DNA of 64,000 nucleotides from Toxoplasma gondii ME49 (lineage: Eukaryota > Apicomplexa > Conoidasida > Eucoccidiorida > Sarcocystidae). The stretch is from positions 4,181,137 to 4,245,136 of the forward strand of contig NC_031477.1 of the NCBI RefSeq assembly GCF_000006565.2, given 5' to 3'. The number at the start of each line of letters is the position of its first letter. The stretch's first letter is position 1. Both the position numbers and the translations under genes were made by a program. This document shows, in pieces, positions 23,001-36,585 of the stretch. The notes beneath the pieces were generated by a model. It saw only the letters and a list, made by a program, of their open reading frames with translations. It was not told where the DNA came from and ran no database searches.

Positions 23001-26000
23001 CTCGCGCCTCATACTCTGAGTTCGTTTGAACACAGCCTTGACCGAGGACGACTGCAGGTGCGAGAGCGTCGCCACGGATGCAAGACAGGCCGGAACAACA
23101 TAATGAGAGCGCGGTCGACGTTGGGGAAACGACTGACAAATTACTCCCGAGAGGTCGTCCTTCACCACAACCGTCTGTTCTGCCTTCGGAACCTAGGGAG
23201 ATTCCCCTGTTGAACTAGGAATTCACTATTCCTGTTAACGAGAGGAACCTCCAGCTCATTCTGTCCTCACCTTCTATCGCAGAGCCCTGAGTTCCGTACT
23301 GTCGATAGTAGATTGTGTTGTGCAAGAAGTTTGAGATTATGTACTCCGGCAGAAGCGAGACGACCCGACTCAGGACACCTGCAACATGGCAAACGAAATA
23401 CTTCACAAAGATGGAGAGACGAACGGAATGCCTTCAAAGCGAGAGCTCGGCGGTATGGGACCTTCCGTGCAACTCAAGGCAAAGGTGTAGTCGAGACTTG
23501 GACTGGCGAGGGAGACCGTTGCTGCATCATGCGTCAGTGGAAGGAGAGTGTATGTGAGTGCTCCAGTCCTAAGTGCAACTCGAGATTTCAGCTCGGTTCA
23601 AAACTTGAATTGATAAAATGCTGTTGGAAAAAGGGAGTGTCGCATGTTTCTTGAAATCCTTTCTTTCCCCAGGAGAACCGCTTGCACAAAAGCGAAAGTT
23701 GATTGCCTTCCTGCTTCACAGCTCTCTTCATTGGGGGCGACGGATGCTTCTACACTCCGCTGTCTCCCTGTGCACCTTCGACTGCGAGTGAGAGGAAGAG
23801 ATCCCGAAGGGGAGGCCTTCGGAATTTCGCAAAAACCACACCCGCTCCACGACACCCTTGCTCATTCACAGAAACTCCGCACCGAAAGAGTTGTCTGCAT
23901 TGCAGTGTAGTTCGTCGTTTAAAAACTGAAATGCTGCAATAACTGTACAGGTGCTGGATGCGCGGCAACGTGAAGTAAGGTTCTTATCAAGGGAACCCAG
24001 TGCCCTCAGCGGAGTCTCCATCGAAAACCACCGAGCCGTTTGTCTCTTGTCGGTCGTGTCGCCTGCGTTTCCTTTCGCTTATCCTGGACTTGAAGTCTAT
24101 GCAGAGACTGTGCGCCTCTACATCTGCAACAGTCGCCTTTTCTTCTCCGCGTAGGCGTGGATCTTTTCGACTTCTCTGGACTCGCGGTCTGCTGCGTCTG
24201 AGCTGAGCTGTGAAGCATAGGGTCTCGGCTGGCTCTGCTTCTCACAAACCGATCCGGAGTTCGCTGGCGTATCGTCGAGAAGACGTTAACTTACGTTTCA
24301 AGTCACGACAGGAGCCCCTTGCTCCGTGCGCGGCTCCCGGTGCTTTTCTCGTTTCACCTCGCATTTGTGTCTCTGTCGCTTACCCCCGGTTTCTGCCGGA
24401 TCGATTTTCTCTGTGTTCATGCAGAGGGAGAAGCAACGATCTTGCGTGACGGCAGTTGTGTGGCTGAAGCCTCCAAGAGCCGGGACATCGATGGAGCACT
24501 GGACGTAGGAAGCATGTCCGCGAGAGGCGCGACTCTGCGAGGCGCTCGACGCACTCGCAGCCGTGTAGGGAAGAAGCAGATTGACTTCCGGGAGCTAGGA
24601 AAAAGGAGAAAAAAACAGAGGCAGAAGAGGACTGCGAAGTGAGGACGCGCCTGCGGTTGGTGAAGTCGAATCACGAGAAAACATTAATGCCTTCATACGA
24701 TATCGACGTTCAGTACTTTCGGCTGCCTGTAGCAGTCCTCTCGCGTGAGATACGCATGCGTCACAGAGAACCTGATCGACTGGAGCTCATCACCGCAGGC
24801 AAACAGTCCTAATCTTCTAGGCACACTCTCGCGTCTCTGTTTATTCCACTTGGAACGAGAGAACGCGACTGAAACAGGAGGATCCGGACGCAAAACAAAA
24901 CTAGCAGGCCTTCACCTGCGTCTCCAGGAAGCCTCCTCCAGAGACAGGATCCTACATGGACCGATCGAATGCTCAGATGTGCAGACCGATGTCCGGTCGC
25001 CGCAGACAGAAGGACACACACCCGCGAAGTCCCCAGGAGAGACAAAGAAGGAAGCCGTTCCTGGTCTCCCGCCCGACCTTCTCGCCTACCGTGGAGTCTC
25101 CCAGAAGAATAATTTGGTTGTCGAAAACGGGGTACTGGAGGCCATCCTTCACTGGCAAGAAGCCGAGGCCGGTGCGATCGATGAAGCATCGAGGAGCGGA
25201 AATCACGACAGAAAGTTGCTTCTCCTTTACAAAGGAAAGGGAGCTCGCCACCTCTGAACTGTCGCGCAGCACCTCCAGTTCCACGGGGGCAAAATGTTTT
25301 GCCGGGAGAAGAAGGCGACTGACTACTTCGTCCTGAAGGCAGCAAGAAACAGCAGACTCTTATGTGAGACTTCTGCGAGGTTCCGTCGTCTCGGTTGAAC
25401 GAAGAGGCCAATCGAAACAAAGGTGCCTGTGTTGGCTGCGTCCCCGCCGCTTCCCAGCTCGAGTGACTCGTCGCTTCAGTCTTCGTTCCGTTTCAGAGGT
25501 TTCGTGCTGTGATCCATTCTTCTTCTTCTTCTTCTTCTTCTTCTTCTTCTTCTTCTTCTTCTTCTTCTTCTTCTTCTCTCTCGACGCGTTTCTCGGCTTT
25601 GCTCCAGTTTAACGTCCTATTGGGTCATCTTGTCTTTTCTCCTCTGCCGTCCACTGGCCTTGTCGCATCCCTTTCTCTCCTCTCTGCCCCCTTCTCTTCT
25701 TCTCCTTTCCCCGGTGCGTATTGCCTCCACCCCAGTTTCGATTTCCTCGCTCCTGTCTCGGACAGTCTCCGCCGACATGGGTTGACATACCGCGGTGTTC
25801 ATGAGGTCGCTGATGGTTGAGGACCAGCCTGCGCTTTCGAGTTTGGCGAATTTGAGTTTCATCTTCAGTTGTCGGTTGGGGGGGACGTCGTACGCGTAGA
25901 AGGTGCTCTGTTTGAGCAGGGTCGCGCGAAGGACAGGACAGGCCTGCATTTGCTGGAGCTTCTCCACACCCGACAGGGAAGAGGCGAGGAGGTGCTTCAG

Positions 26001-28507
26001 CTTCAGGTCCACGGACGACGGCACAAGGTTCACGTCAAGGTCGACGGGAGCTGCGTTGATCAGCGTCAGAGCCGGAAAGATGCTGATCTCTCGGATGTCT
26101 TTTTCGGCGGGCAACCCGCTCTTCCTGCCCTCGATGTTCACTAAAAAGTACATGTTGTGTTCGGCGTTTATCAATACGTCGTCCGCGCCGCGGGGGCTTC
26201 TCCCCGACACCGGTGGGGCGTCTCGCCGGTCGGAGGCAGAGGGACGCGCAGAGCCAACCTTCCCGACTCGGCTCCCTGCGCCGGGCCTCATCGCGGGGGG
26301 TACGTACGCGCTCTGGCGGCACCTGAGGCCTTCCATGCGCTGTCGAGTGTCTACCAAGTCCGTCCAGCCGGCGAAGCTGCTCATGTCCGGAGGAGAGGGA
26401 AAGACCGCCGCACTCTGAAACAAAGAGACACAGAAAGTGACCGTGGGCAAGACAGCGGGAGGAAGACGCAGAGCGAACTCGAAGGAGAGAGACAGACAGA
26501 TGGAATCAGACCCGGGGAGACAGCTGGCACTGGGGCGGGGAGCGGGGGCGCGGGGGGGGCGCGGGGGGGGGGGGAGGCACAAAACAAAGCAGTGGAAGCG
26601 AAGAAAGGAGTCTTGGAGAGAACACTGGTAGCGAGGAAAGGAGAGCCAGGAGGCGGACGGAAGGCGGTAGAGATACAGAGGCGTTCAGCGATAAGAGGGT
26701 ACAGAAACGAGCACAGAGAGAGCGCGAGGGGCCAGTAGAAAAAGAAAAGTCGAAAACGATAGAACAGCAGAGAGACACTGTGGACAGGCACTCGTGAGCA
26801 AGATGGTGGAAAACGGACAACACAGACATGTCGAGGGAACATTTCAAATGGAACGCATCCCGAGCGACTGCGTTACAGTCGCCACGCAAAAAACGCAGAG
26901 CGCAGACATGACTAGGAAAGCGAACCGCACCGGGACATCCCCTTGAAAGGGACGCCGGTATCTGGTAGCTACCATCGTCGACACAAACGCCTGACAAGCG
27001 TCGAAAAACAAGCTCTTCTCCCCTGGAAGGAAATCCTTGTTGTGTGTGCTTCAGATGTTTACGTGAATACGAACCACCAGCGGCCGCTGCATCATCTGCG
27101 GAACACGTATAGAAGAGAAATGGAAATGTTTCCAGGCTGTCTGCCTTCGCTGCAGGCTGATGGGGTCGACCGAGCCTCGGTCCCCGCGCTGCTACTTTAG
27201 GCAAGGGTCTCCAGCGAATCGGACAGCTGGAATGAAGACCGAGACCGGTCCGAGAGACCCCCATGTCTCACTTCGTTTTTTGTGCCGAGGCCTCCGTCCT
27301 GTTCTCTTCGTGGATTCGAGTCTTCTTCACCCTTTTGTGCGAAGGCCGCCGGACGGAAACAAAGGTAGCACCAGCCGGCGCCGAGAATTGCAGGCTGCGG
27401 GACCGACATGAAATGCTTGTCTTCGAGGAGAAACGTGTACGCGTAAGTCGCGCGATGCAAATCTCTGGTCTCTCTCGGGTCGTCGCCCTGCTCCGCGCCT
27501 CTTTCAGCGCATGTTTCCGCCTTTCTGTCGGCGCTGCCTCGACTCGCAACCGCATCTTCGTCTCTGCCTCGACTCGCGACCGCATCTTCGTCTCTGCCTC
27601 GACTGCAAGTATCCGTCGAAGAGTGAAAGGCGGGCGCAGGTGATGCGGCCGCCAGCGTCGCGTCTGCGTCGAGGAGAAAGACATTCTCGATTTGAGCTTG
27701 GACGTCGCGGGCCATTTGCTTCTCTATCCACGTCTCCTTCTCCTGAAGCCACGGCGGGACCACCCGCAGCTCGGGGTGAGAGCAGGAGATCTGATGAAAG
27801 GACGTTTGACGCGGAGAGAGCGACGAGGCGCTGCCGCCTTCCGGCGCCGCACACGAGGCGCCGTAGATCGTCTCGGTCCGCGCCTTCCGCGCCTCGGCAC
27901 AAGGTAGGAGCAAGGGATTCAACTGGCTATCCAGGAAACAAATCTGGAGGGGCAGGCCGCTGTAGTTGAACACCTTGACCGTCGAGGTGACCATCAGCAA
28001 CTTGTAGGACGGATGGGGGCTCAGCACCTCGCAGACCAGCTCGTTCTTCGCTGCCGGCGAGGGGAGAAACGGGAGGACCTCCTCGCCGAAAAACAGGAGA
28101 GAAGAGTCCGGCGCGCCCGCGACAGAGGCTCCGCGAGGCCCAGAAAGTACCTCACTTCCAAGCGTTGCCTTGCCAAACGCTGACGCCAGAGACGCTGAAG
28201 AGACAAGCCCCGGAAGCTCCGAAAAAGACGCAAACGTGCTGTCGTCTGCGGCCGCAGCGGCGTCCACGAAATCCCGGTAGCCTGCAGGAAGCGCCGACAA
28301 GTCCAGCAAAGTAAAACACCAAAAACAAATGTTTTAAGAACGGCTACCACGGGAAGCTGCGACATGCCCTGTAAAGTGACATGGAAAAAGACGAGCACCT
28401 GCACCTTCGACCTAGACTGCTTCTCCTATTCTCCTCTCTCGCCCCAATATTTCCTCTGCTGCACGCGTCCTTTCTTCGAAGGTCTTGATTACACAGAGAC
28501 ACCCATA

Positions 28508-28547
<40 letters not shown>

Positions 28548-31500
28548 CATTAAATATATATAAATCTATTACATGCATGCTTATAGGCGGAGACGCCGCT
28601 GACCAACGCGGCTTCGCGTGGGCTTACCGGAGGGCCCTGGAGCCAGGATGAGGCTCTTCTCTCTGTCTCGCAGCGCCGGGGAGAGAGCAGAAAAGGATCC
28701 GTCGGATCTCTGGACGCTGTCGCGAATCGAGGACGCTTGACCCACCGTCGTCCGCTGTCCGAGTGCCCCAGAGAGCCCCGAGAGTCGCCCCCCTGACGCA
28801 CAGAGATCGGGCGCCGAGGGGACACTCGCAGCGCTCGCCAAGGGGCTTCCGGGCCCGTCGGGACCCGCGGCGGTCGTGGAGCCCAAGCGACGGAGCCCGC
28901 CGAGCGTCTTGGATGAGGCCGGGGCGTGAGTCGAGGCCCGCGCACTCGAGCGCGGACCGGCTTGTGCATGCAGAGCAGCTGTCGCCTCGCGCTCGTCGCT
29001 GTCCCTTCTGGAGTCGGGCCTTTCGGGCGAGAAGGCTGTAGGCCGGAGACCCCGGGCCCCGGCTTCGAAACTGTTGGCCCCAGCGTCCCCCGAGCCCGAC
29101 TTCCCAGGCCTCTTGTCGCCACTGCTCAGCGCCTTGAGAGACGCGGAAGACATGCTGTGCTTCAGCATTTGGAACTGGCGACTTGCAAAGGTGTGGGGCG
29201 CGAAAGAGGCCGAGGACTTCAAGCTGCTCGCGTCGTCCGAGTCTGCCCACGGCCCAACCGTCTCCGAGCCCTTCCGCGCCCCAGCCTTCCCGCCCTTGCC
29301 TCGGGCGCCAGCGGCCCCGCTCGAGGGCAGCGAGGCCCAGGAACTCCCCGCAGTCCCCGCCAGGTCGGTGTACTCCGGGATGTCCAGGAGGGCGCTCTGG
29401 GCGCCCGTCTGTGGGGAGTGGCCTGCGTACGAGAAAGGCGGGAGGAGAGTGACGCAGCAGTTTCTCATGATGTCGACCGCCACGGCGAGCATGCCCCGCG
29501 GGAAGGGTCCAATCTCTGCGGGGGAGATGTCCCAGGCCAGTTTCGGCCGCAGGCCCGAGTCCTCGTCGTCCGGGGCCCGAACCGGCCCGCCGCGCGCGCC
29601 CGAAGCACTCGAGGCCTCCTCTCCAGACCGCACCTGGCTCCGCAGCAGAAACGCGTTGGCGGTGGCTGCAACGTCTTGAGTCACGTTCAGATTTCGAAGA
29701 ATCGCCGCTCGCGGGACGTCCGGAAACATCTCGCAGAGCCGGGCGACGGCACCCACAGGCGGGCAGCGGGCCAGGTAGACCCGCTGCCGGCGCCGGGCTC
29801 GCCGCGAGGCCTCCTCCGTCAAGCCCTGAGTCAAGTCGTCCAGGGGAGTTGCAGTGCCTGTCGGCTGCAGGAGGACGAGGACTCCCACCGTCTGCTGAGG
29901 TTTCGTTCCGATACCTGTTGATGCATGCATGGGTGCCTCGGTGGTCCCCTGCCGGTCCAGGAGCATCTCCTGCGTCCGCGACGCGAGCCTTGACGGGGGT
30001 AGGCCGGTCCGTTGCCGCGAGGCCAGCCGCAGAATCGAGGGCCCTACGACAGACTGAGCCTGATCCGCAGTGGAGCGCCCTTTCGTCTCAATCAGCGTGA
30101 AGGCGTACAGACAATTTCCACTTAAATTTACGTACCTGAACGCCGCGTTCGACCTCGCGTCATCCTCGGTTCGCCGCTCGCGAGTTCCGCCTTCGCTGCG
30201 CCGCCCCCACACCCCGCTGCGGTCCTCCTCTCTGTCTGCGTCTGCCACCTTCGATTCCAGGCGCCCCAAGGGCCGCCGTGGGGCTTCGTCTGACGCCCGC
30301 GCGTCCTTCGAGTCTGGCGCGAGGCCCGTGGCGAAGAGGCTCCGGTCGCGGGCCTCGAGCCTCCCGGACTGGCGTCTGGGGCGCGACGCGTCCTCGCCGC
30401 GAATGCTTCCTTCTTCTTCCCGGTCTTCCTCCACGCTGCGGCAACACTCGTCTGCGCTGCCCCCGCGCTCCGTCGCCTTCCCCAGGTCTCCGAGGTGAGC
30501 TGCAAGGTATGGCACGAACCAGGCGAGCAATTTGCAGAGCTCTGGCGTCACGTTCGCCCACAGCGGCGACGTGGAAGTCACGAGGTAGGTCTTGACGGCT
30601 TTGAACGACCGCCAGGGGTCTTCGATGCCCGTCGCGGGCCCCGCGGACCCTGCAGCCTCGCCCCGGGCCTTGTCCCCTGCTCCCGTTGGGGTCTGCGCCG
30701 CGGGGACAGCCAGCGGGGTCGGCGACGAGCTCAGCGTCGGCGAGAGGACCGAGGACGGGGGTGTGGGCCTGCTTTGGAGCTGCTGCTGCAGGCGCGTTCG
30801 CTCGGCTTCTTCATAGTCGAAGCGGTAGATGGCCGTAATGCAAAAGCGTTCGACGAACGGCTCCCAGGACCCCATCCGGTGGTTCAGGTAGTCGAAGCCG
30901 CAGTGGAGATCCTTCAGACGCAGGAGGAACTGCTGCGAGTTCTTCTCGACCAAGATGCTTGCGACGGAGAGTCGCATGCGCACTAGCGGCACGACAGATG
31001 CCCGCAGGTCGTCGAGCAGAAGCAAGTGCACTCCATGAAGCTTCACGTCCACCTTCAAGGCCCGACTCACCGAGACGTCCCCGGCGCCCGACGCCACGGT
31101 CCCAGACCCCCCGCTGGCCGCGTCAGGCTCGGTCTTCGCGCCCACTGTGCCTGCGCCCCCCAAGGCCCTCTGCGCAGAGGCCAGCAGGCGCGGATCTGGA
31201 GGCGGAGGCCTGACCGGCGGCGACGGATCGTCAGGATTCACCGACGGAGTGTCTGCGTAGATCGTGGTCGCGGCCGCCAGAAGCAAGGCCATGTCCCGAC
31301 TCGAGACACGAAGAAAGAACACTGAAAACATCGCAGAGAAGAACGGAGAGCAACTGCGGTAGAAAAGACTAGCTATCCATACACACGCGAGAGCGGGGAA
31401 ACCGGAGAGGCAACACCGAGCGCAAAGGGCAGTGCGTAGAAACGGGGCGGCACCCACAACGAGACAAATGTCGGAGAGAAGGCGACGAGGGTCACAAACG

Positions 31501-34500
31501 TCGAGGTGCCAGCAGCTGCAACCTGAGTTCAGAAAACCTACGCGAGGAAGCGAAGAAGTCGTCTAGAGAGAGAACACCAAATAAGTTCAGATTGAAGAGT
31601 CCAATGCGGGTCGACCACCGAACGTGAACGCTTCGCCATCGGATGTCTTCAGCCTCCACAGTTTCGTGCCTCGAACGCATCTGCTTTCGCCATGCGCGTT
31701 TTCGTCTCTTACCGGGGATATCAAAGAGGAGAACCAGATCGCTTAGAAGGACTTTTTCTTCTTCGGCCTTCGACTGCACTTCACCTTCGTCCTCGCGTGG
31801 AGTGTCGCCTCTCTTTCCCTCATCGTTTCCACCTGCCGACTCTTTTCTTGTCTTCTTCTCGCCGTCGGGTGTCTGCTCCGTAGACTCCGCTGCGGGCCGC
31901 GAGGGGCTGCGCCCCGCGACGACCTCCTTGAGTTGTTCGGGGACGAGCGTGGAGGCGAAGGATGGACCCTTCCCCGCGGTTCGCTGCTTCAAGGCCCTCT
32001 GCAGCTGCCTGGCGGCCAAGACCGAGCTCCGATAGGCGTCCCCGGCGCCCCGCGATGCGTGCACCCCAGCCGAGAGGCCCTCCTTCACGCCGTCGCCATC
32101 TCCGCTCGCGAGGCTCCGCGCGTTTTTCTCCAGCACCAGAGCCTCTGCCCGCTGCTTGCGATACTCTTCTTTCGCGTCGACGGAGCGATAGGACCCATGG
32201 CCCTGGACTCTAAAGGCTTCACAGAGGAGAACCGCGGAGGCCTCGTCGACCGCCGGGACGAGGTGCGCCTTCGGGAGAGACTCAGAGAGAGAGGCGAGAC
32301 GCAGGCCGCGGCCCAGAGACGCCCCGCGAGTCGTCTCCTCACCGTCCTGATCGTACCCCGAGAGCGACGTGGACGACCACCGCGACCGGGTCTCGGGGTC
32401 CCCGCGCGACGACGCAACAGAGTCTGACCGTATCCCCGTTCGCTCGCGTTGGCGACCCGACAACGCAGGCAGGAGGGGCGGCGGCAGGACGTCCAGGCGT
32501 GCGATCCGACAATCCAAAATGTCGATGTTCTTCATTTGGAGACTGTCTGCACCGCTGACCATGTTCACGTAAAAGTCGTTCGTCCACTGCAGAATCGGCG
32601 CCGTCGGCTTCTTCAAATCTGTGTAGAGAATGAAGCGCCCACTGGACACGGTGACAGTGATGCCGAACGGCTTGTCTCGTGGACCCATCTCGGGAAGCAC
32701 GGCACTCGCGGGCAGCAGAACTGGAGCCTGAGATGGGTGCCGAGCCTCTGGACTCTCTGAAGGCCTTCGGGTCTCTACCCCGCCCTCGAGCTCCTCCTCC
32801 GGAGGCACACACGAAGCGAATCGGTGAGGGAGCTCTTCGTCTGCGACCGTCGAGAAGCGTCCCAAGGCGACCGAGTCCGCAGTTTCATACGACGCCAAGG
32901 CAGGTTCGACCTCGTCCCCTGGCTCCTCCGGAGAAGCTTCCTGCGCCTCTTCGCCCCGCTCACGCCCCACACTTGGGCCCACCAGCGGAGACGCCAGACA
33001 GCGTCCGAGGCCAAGGGGCCGCGCGCGGTCGTCACCCAGGCTCCACGCGTCCGGCGCGTCTCCTCTGTCTGCGCCAGCGGGACCGAACTCGGGGGCACTC
33101 CTGTGGAGGACCGGCGGCGCAGGTTTCGGATAGCAGCGCATGGTGCTGAATGCCCAGGAAGATGTGAAGTAAGAAATAAAGTCCATAAGCTGCACCATGA
33201 GCAAGTAAATTGTCGCGTTGTAAATTGCAATGTGCATGCCGCCTTCTTCGAGCGAGGAAGCGAACTCAATCTTGATTGCGGGACGCAGGGCTTCCAGGCT
33301 GTCGCTGTCTGACGCCTCGCCCTCAAAGGAAGTCGAGGTCTGGGGCCGAGGCCCCGCGACAAACAGCGCGCCGCTGGACCCCACACTCGACAGCTTCCCA
33401 GAGGGCAGGCGGTGCTGGTCTCCAAAGCTGGCTGCCGCTTCGCGGGTGATGTTCGCAGGCCGGAGTGTCTCGTTTGGCGCCGGGCCGTCTCCTTGTCGCC
33501 AGGAGGCGCCCGCACACTCGGCGAGGCGCTTGTAGAAGTTTGCGCTGTTCGTTCGAATGTCGTCGATCGCGAAGGACTGCGCACAGAGGACAACGCGGTA
33601 GGTGAAATAGAGCGAGAAGAGAGACACCTCGGCACCGACAACCACCCGCTTCAGCGAAAAGAGCGCGAGGGGTGCCTCCGGTCCGAACGACGCCTCTAGG
33701 AGCAGCTGGGGGACTGTCATACGCAGCCTCACACGGGCGGTGGAGTCCTCCAGAGCCTGGCGGACCTGTTCGGCGCGCTGCGCGTCGCCTTCGCGTCTCC
33801 CCAGCCCACTGTGAGGCTCCCGGCGCAAGTCGCCGCCGGCCTCCGAAGGTCCTCCTCCCCCTTCGGACCTTGTGGGGAAGCCGGCGGTGGTGAGGACCAC
33901 AGGCGCAGGCCGGTAGCCCTTGCCGGCGAGGTTTTCGTTGACGACGTCGAGGACAAAGGTGAGTTGTTGGCGCGACAGCCGCAGACGCCAAGGCGTTGTG
34001 TCGAGTTCGACGTCCACTAAGCCGCGAGAGGATCGAAACGAGACCGCCGCGTCGACGTTTTCCAGCAAACACCCTCCTACCTCCCGAGAAGCATGGCAGG
34101 AGTGGCGGCCAGAGGAGGCCATGCGGTTGATCCTGAACGCAGGCTGGCCCGCACGGGACGAAACCGTCGACGCTGTGGAAGAAGCGGAAGGCGAGAAGTT
34201 GGAAGAGTTGTCAACGGCCCCGATGGTGAGGCCGAACAGGTCGACACTGAGAGTGAAGACACGGCAAGAAGAAGGGGAGAGATCTTCGTCGTCGCCGCGC
34301 TCAGCCACCGGGAATGGCGCTCGCGACTTGGATGCAGAGCGTCTCCGCGCCTCCGGAGAACGGCAAGTCTTCTCGTCCTCGCTGCCGGGTCTCGCCGCGG
34401 ATCTGCAGCCTCCAGAGTCGCCGTCTGCAGGCATGGCGTCGTCCCAGGTGTATGCATTCCGAACTCGCAAGTGACCCAAGTCGAGGGTGATGTAGCTGCC

Positions 34501-36548
34501 TCTGCCCGTCAAGTCCACGGCGCAGTGAGACGCCGCATACGCCAAGGCTGAAGACGAAGAAGCAGAAGACGCCATCTGTCCAGCGGAAGAAAAAGAAGAA
34601 GGCGGAGAAGAAGACGCAGCAGAGGAGGTAGCAGAGGACGAAGAGGAAGAAGAGGAAGCGGAAGAGGAAGCGGAAGAGGAGGAAGTGGTGCGCGACAAAG
34701 AGGGAGAAGGCGTGACGGCGAGGGTACGAGCAGAGGCGGGAGGAGACCCGTAGGGGCTTCTGCCGGCGTCCCTTTTTTTCGCGGGCGCATGCGGAACGTA
34801 GCCTGGAATGATTTCTTTGTCTTCACAAAGGATGAAGACAGGACAAGCAATTTCCACTGCAAACAAAAAGTACGAGCGCGTCGCCGCCTGCTTCATCGCG
34901 TGATACGACTTGGTGATAAAAACGTTGAAAATTCCATCGTTCAAGTACTCCAACAACTTCGTCACGTCCTTCTGAAAGTAGACGTAGCAGACCTGAGCAC
35001 ACACAAACAGAGACCCCAAGGCCAGACGTCTCCGGTTAGGCAACCGTGGCGCGCCGCGCAAACTTGAACACAGCGAGGAGGCTGAAACGTCGTCCACGAT
35101 CTGCCTTTGCTCGCGCTTTGGAGACTTTGTGGAGATCGCCAGATGACGCTCCAGTGTGCAGGGACACCGAAACACAAATGCGTCCGATTCTTTGGGGGGG
35201 GTTGGGCGCGTTGAGTCGTGCGTATAGCCATCAGTGCAGAGAGACGGACTCGGACAGAAGAATAGATACAGATCTACGGATAGAACGACAAGGATAGAGA
35301 GACAGACGAGAATACGCGACGTATTGGAACGAACTCACGGAAACAGACGGCGAAGCAGAGACAAAGAAACGGCGAGAGATAACAAGTCCGAGTCGACAGA
35401 TCGGTACAGATGCAGATAGACGTGAAGATATAAAAAGAGATCCGTGCGTTTGTCCACCTGGCCGTCGGAGAAACCGTAGGATGGCTGCACCTCGATTTGT
35501 CATTTACGAAGCACTGCATGCGTCCGTAACGCCTCACCTGATGTAAGACGCCTTGCATGCAAACAGAATACGGAAGGGGGGCTTTCGTCACAGGGTCAAC
35601 GCCAGCGTAGTGGCGAATGCGGGCGCTAAAGAGGGACGTGGACTGCTGGGAGACTCCTGGGTCTCCCGGTTTTCGATTCCTGGTTGCGCCGCTCTTCTCC
35701 AGGGACTCTGAAGATTCAATGACAAAGGAAAAGGAATTCTCGTCCTCTTCTAACTCTCCAACCTGCGATGCTTCCCCCCCCCCCCTTGCCCGTCTTCAAG
35801 TTTATTACCAAGTCTCTGGTTCCTCGTTCGCGCCTCTCCCTTCTTTCTCTGACTCCACATCCCGCTGAATCAGATGTACGCTCATCACTGCTCTTCTTCT
35901 CTCTCAGCGACGTCGACCAGTGCGCTCTCCTTCACCTCTCTCCCTTTCGCTTCTGTGGTGAATCTCCGTCGCCGTCCTCCACTGGCCTTGCTGGCCTCGC
36001 GCTAGGCTCCTGCGTAAATCCTTGATCATCGCGCTTCTCCGTATACCCATGTTGTCTTGCTTCCGACGCTTTATCTTCTCACCTTGAGAGCCGCGGGGAT
36101 CCGACTCGCTGCCCTGGCCCCTGGGCGCAAGGATGCATCGTTCCTCCATGATGATGGCGCCTCCTCCGACTTTCAGGTCCACAGTGCCATCTCCGTTCGC
36201 AAGCACGCGGTACTGCATCTCAAAGTCGCGTATACCCATTCGCGAAAAGATCTAAAAAACGCAAAGAAGGGGGATGAGAGACGTACTTGCCTTGCAATCT
36301 CTCTCGCTCAAGAGCCAGGTACTGCTTCACTGCGCTCCACACACCGGACTCAGAGCGCTTTCTCTCGTCCGATCGATGCGGGAATCGAGCCATGCGTCGT
36401 CGAAACAAGGAGCCGCGATACCGAAACAACCGAGATAAACAACACAAGACTGGAAACCTGGAAAGTCTCTCTTTCCAACCCCCAGTGAAGCTCAGCCTGT
36501 CATTGAGTTAACTCGTGTCTCCTCTTTCGCACTTTCTGTCCCCTTCAC

Positions 36549-36585
<37 letters not shown>

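Larger units (their letters stand above)
21792..28281 (-). other. VAB / SHR-binding repeat region of VPS13
   Basis: Exons 12-18 encode beta-rich repeats of the Vps13 adaptor-binding domain, which recruits the protein to target membranes by binding PxP-type adaptors. Repeat signatures with the conserved Asn are visible: VKVFNYSGLPLQICF (exon 12), ALTLINAAPVDLDVN (exon 13) and YIISNFLHNTIYYRQYG (exon 16). The linked strands YPVYWSSADLPFAFQFRP (exon 17) and ESIHFGWPFPFT (exon 18) match the usual pattern of a Gly/Ser turn then P-(Y/F)-x-W. Exon 12 also carries a hydrophilic insert with a 30-bp tandem repeat. Confidence 0.85.

Noticed and set aside
30128..30986. Long plus-strand frames opposite VPS13 exon 11
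   Set aside because: They mirror a GC-rich coding exon on the minus strand whose frame is confirmed by homology and phases.
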